A stretch of 38,309 nucleotides of DNA, taken from NCBI GenBank assembly GCA_964642855.1, contig CAZXSK010000040.1:1-38309 (forward strand). The letters run 5' to 3'. Origin of the DNA: CAZXSK01 sp964642855. Its GTDB lineage: Bacteria; Planctomycetota; Phycisphaerae; SM23-33. Below the pieces are notes generated by a model. That model was not told the DNA's origin. It saw nothing but the letters and a program-made list of their open reading frames with translations, and searched no databases. Positions 33,292-38,309 of the stretch are shown here, in pieces (position 1 is the stretch's first letter; each line of letters begins with the position of its first letter). The position numbers and the translations under genes were made by a program.

Positions 33292-33981
33292 ATGGCCAAG
33301 GTGTCCTTGGCGGAACACATGCAGGATCGTCCGGAGATTTCGGACGAGCAGATGCAGAACGCCGGGCCTTATATCACTGTTTCTCGTGAGTTTGGCTGCT
33401 GGGGATTCTCCCTGGGCCTGCTGCTTCTGGACATCCTCAACGAGGAAGACACGTCCGGCCATCCATGGAAGATCTACCACAAGGAAGTGCTGGACAGCCT
33501 CGCCTCGGAAACGGACGTAGACGCCGAGGTTCTCGAAGAGCAGCGTCGCAGCAAGCCTCGACTGTTTGCCGATTTCTTCCGCTCGCTGGGCAAGAGTGGA
33601 GACAGAATCCCCTCAGGCATCGAGGTCCGCAACCGAATCACCAAGATCATCCGGGAACTGGGTATCGACGGCCACGCGATCATCGTCGGACAGGGCGGAG
33701 CCGGCGCCTTGAACGACCTGCCCAACGGCCTGTCGATCCGGCTGGAGGCACCGGAAGACTGGCGAGTCAAGCAGGTGGCGTTCCGGGAAGGTCTCAGCGA
33801 AACCGAAGCCAAACTGCGTATCCAGGCCAAGCAAAGGGAAAAGGAGTATCTCCGCAAGATCTACGAAACCCGTTTCCCCCGGAAACCAGCCTTTAACCTG
33901 GTCTACGATTGTTCGGTGTTTTCCCTCGCCCAGATCGCTCAGCACGTGGTCTACGCGATGAAGCTCAAGAAGATCATCTAG
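33292..33981 (+). CDS. Cytidylate-kinase-like family protein
   Basis: 229 residues from an ATG with AAGGAG 8 nt upstream. The segment ITVSREFGCWGFSLG (28-42) resembles the start of the cytidylate-kinase-like family, where a Gly-rich nucleotide-binding loop follows; here the loop is altered (FGCWGFS) and lacks a clear GKS/T. VGQGGAGALNDL and RLEAPEDWRVKQV match the middle family motifs for the lid and base region. These proteins are distant relatives of CMP kinase, and many have no known substrate. This one may be inactive or have another substrate. The neighbours (PIN-TRAM gene upstream, V-ATPase downstream) give no hint. Confidence 0.78.
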   Translation: MAKVSLAEHMQDRPEISDEQMQNAGPYITVSREFGCWGFSLGLLLLDILNEEDTSGHPWKIYHKEVLDSLASETDVDAEVLEEQRRSKPRLFADFFRSLGKSGDRIPSGIEVRNRITKIIRELGIDGHAIIVGQGGAGALNDLPNGLSIRLEAPEDWRVKQVAFREGLSETEAKLRIQAKQREKEYLRKIYETRFPRKPAFNLVYDCSVFSLAQIAQHVVYAMKLKKII

Positions 33982-34022
33982 CCTTTACGGGGTTGCCTGC
34001 TGTATAACGTGCCTTCCGCCAG

Positions 34023-34042
34023 GACCTGTCGCGAGACAGGTC
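34023..34042 (+). terminator. Hairpin with GCGA tetraloop after the cytidylate-kinase-like gene
   Basis: A perfect 8-bp stem (GACCTGTC with GACAGGTC) is closed by a GNRA loop, 42 bp after the stop codon. No T-run follows, so termination is uncertain; it may protect the mRNA end. Confidence 0.45.
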
Positions 34043-34176
34043 GAGCTCACCTTCGGATCCATGACGAGAATAAGCATCGACTGTCGATCCCATTAAACGT
34101 TTAGTGATGCGTCCCCTTCTTCCGATGTGTACACCTAGAGAAACACAAGCGCTGCAAAGCCTTTGGGAGTAGCGAA

Positions 34177-34818
34177 ATGCCTGAAACGATCGAGTCGTTT
34201 GTCAGCAAGCTCCAGCAGGACGGCATCCAGGCCGGCCAGCAGGAAGCAGAGAAGATCCGTAACGAGGCCCAGGCCGAGGCCGACGAGATCCTCGCCAAGG
34301 CCAGGGAGCAAGCGGAGAAAATCACTTCCGACGCAGAGAAGGAAGCCGCAAGCAAGCTGGAGCGGTCGAGAACGGAAATCCAACTCGCCGCCCGGGATAC
34401 GATCCTCACGCTGCGCGATACGCTCTCCAATGCCATCGCCGCGGTAATCCAGCAGGGAAGCAGCGAAGCCCTCTCCGACGTCGACTTCCTCGGCAAGATC
34501 CTCCATGACATCGTCACGAATTACGCCAAGAGCGACCTGGAGGGCACGGACCGCATCGAAATCCGGGTCAAACCCGAACTGCGGGACCAACTGGTGGATT
34601 GGGCTCTCCGCGAGATCGGCCGGGACAAAGTCCAGGAAACACGCAAGCATATCGGTATCGATCTGAAAGGAACGCTTTCCCAGGCAGGATTCGAATACTC
34701 CTGCGCAGGAGCGACCGTCGAGGTGACGCTCGATTCGGTTGTGGAAATCCTCAAGCAGATGGTCAGCCCCAAGCTTCGCGACGTGGTGGACCAGGCCGTC
34801 CAGGAAGGACAAGGCTAG
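34177..34818 (+). CDS. atpE: V-type ATPase subunit E
   Basis: 213 residues; GGGAG lies 8 nt before the ATG. Subunit E forms the peripheral stalk of the V/A-type rotary ATPase. The N-terminal half (15-100) is a long charged helix rich in Glu, Ala and Lys; the C-terminal half (105-205) is the globular domain that holds the A3B3 head. The call rests on this shape and on the position as the first gene of the operon. I see no convincing promoter in the 195-bp gap upstream. The next gene starts nine bases after the stop codon. Confidence 0.9.
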   Translation: MPETIESFVSKLQQDGIQAGQQEAEKIRNEAQAEADEILAKAREQAEKITSDAEKEAASKLERSRTEIQLAARDTILTLRDTLSNAIAAVIQQGSSEALSDVDFLGKILHDIVTNYAKSDLEGTDRIEIRVKPELRDQLVDWALREIGRDKVQETRKHIGIDLKGTLSQAGFEYSCAGATVEVTLDSVVEILKQMVSPKLRDVVDQAVQEGQG

Positions 34819-34827
34819 GAACCCTTC

Positions 34828-35550
34828 ATGGTTGGTCAGCAAAACACCTACCTTTTGACTATCTTGCCGACACTGGGAGGCTTCGGCACCCAACCCCCGG
34901 TGGGTCCATCCGAGCTTCTGGAGATGTCCGACGGCATGCCCCGGGCCCAACGACTGATCCGCGCGATCTTCCTCGGCGACGATCTTCTCCTCCGGGAGGC
35001 GGTCCTGGCGGGCGAGGTGGATCAACCCGAACCGGTTGTGTTGACTGAAGAACAGGTCCGCGACCAGGCTCCCCTTCCTGAGGTTTTCCAGGAAGAGCAG
35101 CAGACGGGGGCAACCCGGCGAATCGCCGCCGACGTGCTCTGGGAGAGCTACTACCGATACCTTGATCGTGTCGCGGCCGAGACGGGCAACTCCTTCCTGC
35201 GGGACTGGGTGGGGTTCGAGGTGGGACTTCGCAACGCCCTGGCCAGCCAGCGTGCCAAGACTCTGGACCTCGACCCTTTGGGTTACCTGGTCGCCCAGGA
35301 ACTCACCGAAAGCGACCTGTCGCCCTACGACTCGGTTCTTGGCGAATGGTCGGCCGCCCCCGACCCCCTGACCGCACTGAAAGCACTGGACCGCGCACGA
35401 TGGCAGTGGATGCAGGACCATGACGCATGGTTCAGCTTCTCCGATGACGAAATAGCAGCCTATGCCACCAAGCTCATGCTGCTGATGCGTTGGAATCGAC
35501 TGGAGTCGGCCCAGACGTCGCAGACGGGCCCTGTCGATGCCACCGCCTGA
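34828..35550 (+). CDS. DUF2764 family protein of the V-ATPase operon
   Basis: 240 residues, starting nine bases after the E subunit gene; AGGA overlaps its stop codon. The N-terminal LLTILPTL segment and the helical FLRDWVGFEVGLRNALASQRAK region fit the DUF2764 family, which occurs between subunits E and A in the V-ATPase operons of Bacteroidetes, chlamydiae, spirochaetes and planctomycetes. The family has no proven role. The helical content, the place in the operon and the usual lack of a separate subunit C/d gene in such operons suggest it replaces the central-stalk socket subunit (inference). It is soluble, with no membrane helix. Confidence 0.8.
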   Translation: MVGQQNTYLLTILPTLGGFGTQPPVGPSELLEMSDGMPRAQRLIRAIFLGDDLLLREAVLAGEVDQPEPVVLTEEQVRDQAPLPEVFQEEQQTGATRRIAADVLWESYYRYLDRVAAETGNSFLRDWVGFEVGLRNALASQRAKTLDLDPLGYLVAQELTESDLSPYDSVLGEWSAAPDPLTALKALDRARWQWMQDHDAWFSFSDDEIAAYATKLMLLMRWNRLESAQTSQTGPVDATA

Positions 35551-35576
35551 CCCCCAGCCAGATAGAGGTAAGCACC

Positions 35577-37337
35577 GTGACGACCGGACGAATCGTAGCA
35601 GCCTTCGGAAACATGGTGATCGTGGAGCTTCGCGATCGCGTCGTGCAGAACTCGGTAGCCTATTGCTGCCGACAGGATGGCGCACGCCTGCTTTCCGAGG
35701 TCATCCGAGTGCGAGGACGCTTCGCCGACCTGCAGGTCTTCGAGGAAACCCGAGGCCTGCGCGTGGGCGATACCGTCGAATTCGGGGATGAGATGCTCGC
35801 CGTCACTCTCGGGCCGGGCCTGCTCGGCCAGGTCTACGACGGCCTGCAGAACCCCCTCGTGAAAGTGGCCGAAGAAGCAGGCTTCTTCCTCAAGCCGGGC
35901 CTGTATATCGAAGGCCTGCCCACCGACACCGAATGGGAGTTCACTCCGACCGTCCAGCCGGGCGATACCGTCACGGCGGGTGATGCGGTCGGTACGGTGC
36001 CCGAGGGCATCTTCCAACACCAGATCATGGTCCCCTTCGGCTGGCAGGGGCAGTTCACCGTCGAATCCGTCGTGGAGCCGGGAACCTATGACACGGCCAG
36101 GGAAGTGGCCACCGTCAAGGACGAGAACGGCCAGACCCATGCGGTAACCATGCGTCAGGACTGGCCGGTCAAGCGGGCGCTTTCGGTCTACAGGCGGCGT
36201 CTGATGCCCTCCGAGCCCCTCGTCACCGGTCAGCGCATCATCGACTCAATGTTCCCGATCGTCCGGGGCGGGACCTACTGCATTCCAGGCCCGTTCGGTG
36301 CAGGTAAGACCGTTCTCCAGCAACTGACCGCCCGCCATGCCGACGTGGATATCGTGATCATCGCCGCCTGCGGAGAGCGGGCTGGCGAGGTGGTCGAAAC
36401 CATCCGCGAGTTCCCCGAACTCACAGACCCACGCACCGGCAAGAGCCTCATGGAGCGGACGATCATCATCTGCAATACCTCCGCCATGCCGGTCGCTGCC
36501 CGCGAGGCGTCGGTCTACACAGCCGTCACACTGGCCGAGTACTACCGGCAGATGGGGCTGAACGTGCTGCTACTGGCCGATTCGACCTCCCGCTGGGCCC
36601 AGGCGATGCGTGAAGTATCCGGCCGGCTGGAGGAGATCCCCGGCGAGGAGGCCTTCCCCGCCTATCTCGAAAGCCGGATCGCCAGCTTCTACGAGCGTGC
36701 CGGCTCGGTCGAACTCAACGACGGCCGGACCGCCTCGGTCACCATCGGCGGAACGGTAAGCCCGGCTGGCGGAAACTTCGAGGAACCCGTGACCCAGGGT
36801 ACGCTGAAAGTTGTGGGCGCGTTCCACGGCCTGTCGCGAGCACGTTCGGACGCCCGCCGGTATCCGGCGATCGATCCGCTGGAATCGTGGTCGAAATACC
36901 AGGGCATCATCCCCTCCGAGCGTGCGGAGAAGGTGCGGGAACTGCTCGCCCGTGGCAATGAGGTCAAGCAGATGATGACCGTTGTGGGCGAGGAGGGCAC
37001 GCCGGTAGCGGACTTCACAACGATGCTCAAGGCGGAGATGTTTGACAACTGCTACCTTCAGCAGAACGCGTTCGACGAGGTCGACGCTGCATGCCCGCGG
37101 GAACGCCAGGAGTTCGTCTTCGACAAGATCAGGCAGATCCTCGATATCGAGTTCGGGTTCGAGGACAAGGAGAACGCCCGCCAGACGATCTTCGAGATCC
37201 AGGACCTCTTGCGGAACTGGAACTACGCAGCCACCGACAGCGACGAGTACAAGAAAATCCTCTCCCAGATCGATGCGTTCATCGACCAGTGGAGCAAGGG
37301 CAAAGCCGCCCAGCCGGTTGCGGCAGGCCAGCAGTAG
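35577..37337 (+). CDS. atpA: V-type ATPase catalytic subunit A
   Basis: 586 residues from a GTG with a strong GAGGT seven bases upstream; the frame extends into the preceding gene, to 35490, but the N-terminus TTGRIVAAFGNMVIVEL fits the family at the GTG. It hydrolyses or makes ATP in the A3B3 head. Walker A is GPFGAGKT (238-245, K244), followed by the catalytic GER segment (CGERAGEVVE), LLLADSTSRWAQAMREVSGRL and the large non-homologous region near residues 90-190 typical of A subunits. Intact motifs imply activity. Subunit B follows after 37 bp. Confidence 0.96.
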   Translation: MTTGRIVAAFGNMVIVELRDRVVQNSVAYCCRQDGARLLSEVIRVRGRFADLQVFEETRGLRVGDTVEFGDEMLAVTLGPGLLGQVYDGLQNPLVKVAEEAGFFLKPGLYIEGLPTDTEWEFTPTVQPGDTVTAGDAVGTVPEGIFQHQIMVPFGWQGQFTVESVVEPGTYDTAREVATVKDENGQTHAVTMRQDWPVKRALSVYRRRLMPSEPLVTGQRIIDSMFPIVRGGTYCIPGPFGAGKTVLQQLTARHADVDIVIIAACGERAGEVVETIREFPELTDPRTGKSLMERTIIICNTSAMPVAAREASVYTAVTLAEYYRQMGLNVLLLADSTSRWAQAMREVSGRLEEIPGEEAFPAYLESRIASFYERAGSVELNDGRTASVTIGGTVSPAGGNFEEPVTQGTLKVVGAFHGLSRARSDARRYPAIDPLESWSKYQGIIPSERAEKVRELLARGNEVKQMMTVVGEEGTPVADFTTMLKAEMFDNCYLQQNAFDEVDAACPRERQEFVFDKIRQILDIEFGFEDKENARQTIFEIQDLLRNWNYAATDSDEYKKILSQIDAFIDQWSKGKAAQPVAAGQQ

Positions 37338-37374
37338 CACCCACACCGGCTTCGGACCATAAGGATTCCAAGCG

Positions 37375-38309
37375 ATGCGGAAATACTACGACGAAATCAC
37401 GAGAATCGCCGGCAACGTTGTCACGGTGACCGCCGAAGGCATCACCTACGACGAACTGGCTGTCATCACGACCGACCGGGGCCCGTCGCTGGCACAGGTC
37501 ATCCGTCTCGAGGGCGACCAGGTGTCCCTGCAGGTCTTTGCGGGCACCCAGGGCGTCTCGACGGGCGACAAGGTCCGCTTCCTCGGAGCACCCATGGAAG
37601 TGCCCTTCAGCGACGATCTGCTCGGTCGGGTATTCGACGGCTCGGGCAAGCCACGCGATGACCGTCCCGAAGTCGAAGCCAAGCGTGTCGAGATCGGTTC
37701 GCCCCCCGTTAATCCGATCAAACGCCGCATGCCCGACAACATGATCCAGACGGGCATCCCGATGATCGACATCTTCAACTCGCTCGTAGAATCGCAGAAG
37801 CTGCCCATTTTCTCGGTGGCAGGCGAGCCCTACAATGAGTTGCTTGCGCGCGTCGGTCTCCAGGCCGATGCCGACATCATCATCCTCGGCGGGATGGGGC
37901 TGCGGCACGACGACTACCTGAAGTTCCGCGAGACGTTCGAGGAAGGCGGCGTGCTCGGACGGACCATCATGTTCGTGCATACCGCGGCCGACCCGGTTGT
38001 TGAGTGCCTGCTCGTGCCCGATCTCTGCCTCGCCGTCGGCGAGCAGTTCGCCCTGCAGGGCAAGCGCGTTCTCTGCCTGCTGTCGGACATGACGGCCTTC
38101 TCCGACGCGCTGAAGGAAATCGCCATCACCATGGAGCAGATCCCCTCCAACCGCGGATATCCGGGCGACCTGTACTCCCAGCTGGCCAGGCGATACGAAA
38201 AGGCTGTCGACTTCGACGGCGCCGGATCCCTGACGGTACTGGCGTGCGTGACCATGCCCGGCGACGACGTCACCCACCCCGTGCCCGACAACACCGGCTA
38301 CATCACCGA
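37375..38309 (+). CDS. atpB: V-type ATPase subunit B, partial (cut by window end)
   Basis: The first 311 residues are present and the frame is open at the right edge. AAGGA lies about 10 nt before the ATG. The non-catalytic B subunit alternates with A in the head. The start (MRKYYDEITRIAGNVVTV), LGRVFDGSGKPRD, the PDNMIQTGIPMIDIFNSLVESQKLP region (here split by reading), FSVAGEPYNELLARVGLQAD in place of a P-loop, and the EIAITMEQIPSNRGYPGDLYSQLA segment identify it. About 120-130 residues are missing. Subunits D, I and K would be expected just beyond the window. Confidence 0.95.
   Translation, partial: MRKYYDEITRIAGNVVTVTAEGITYDELAVITTDRGPSLAQVIRLEGDQVSLQVFAGTQGVSTGDKVRFLGAPMEVPFSDDLLGRVFDGSGKPRDDRPEVEAKRVEIGSPPVNPIKRRMPDNMIQTGIPMIDIFNSLVESQKLPIFSVAGEPYNELLARVGLQADADIIILGGMGLRHDDYLKFRETFEEGGVLGRTIMFVHTAADPVVECLLVPDLCLAVGEQFALQGKRVLCLLSDMTAFSDALKEIAITMEQIPSNRGYPGDLYSQLARRYEKAVDFDGAGSLTVLACVTMPGDDVTHPVPDNTGYIT

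Overview
The window is a GC-rich, gene-dense bacterial chromosome segment with 20 complete protein genes, one short leader peptide and one gene cut by the right edge. I see no rRNA, tRNA, CRISPR array, insertion sequence or phage gene. The gene set suggests a member of the Planctomycetota, perhaps of the Phycisphaerae type. The supporting features are a prepilin-like protein ending in an Asp-Gly motif, a membrane-anchored Hanks kinase, a V-type ATPase operon of the E-DUF2764-A-B order, and a mixture of Shine-Dalgarno and apparently leaderless starts. This placement is inference from gene content; no marker phylogeny was possible.

Layout. 1-4 kb, minus strand: an SppA-type S49 peptidase followed by a cyclotransferase-amidoligase fusion. 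4-6.5 kb, plus strand: a radical SAM protein and a membrane-anchored Ser/Thr kinase. 6.6-7.3 kb, minus strand: ribosomal proteins L35 and L20, ending at a bidirectional terminator. 7.8-12.1 kb, plus strand: two chemoreceptors with unrelated sensor domains but a signalling module that looks identical over about 899 bp. 12.2-17.3 kb, plus strand: an attenuator-type leader with an Ile/Val codon run, citramalate synthase and valyl-tRNA synthetase. 17.5-20.3 kb, plus strand: a large membrane protein with a kinase-like N-terminus. Its 3' end overlaps, on the opposite strand, the 3' end of a rimO-pgsA-pgpA cluster (minus strand, 20.2-22.8 kb). 22.9-30.9 kb, plus strand: a tRNA-dihydrouridine synthase and an AddB/AddA helicase-nuclease pair. 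31-34 kb, plus strand: a prepilin-like protein, a membrane PIN-TRAM protein and a cytidylate-kinase-like protein. 34.2 kb to the end, plus strand: V-type ATPase genes E, DUF2764, A and partial B.

How the genes work together. CimA starts the pyruvate route to isoleucine, and its leader appears to sense charged Ile/Val tRNA; ValRS lies just downstream. PgsA and PgpA catalyse consecutive steps of phosphatidylglycerol synthesis and are joined by a GTGA overlap. AddB and AddA form a double-strand-break resection machine joined by an ATGA overlap. The V-ATPase genes build one rotary complex.

The most interesting signals are the cimA attenuator, the two receptors sharing one apparently identical output module, the tandem zinc-binding (CZB) domains on the periplasmic side of the first receptor, the cyclotransferase-amidoligase fusion beside SppA, the kinase-like membrane protein that lacks the catalytic Asp, and four promoters placed so that transcription would begin at or within a few bases of the start codon.
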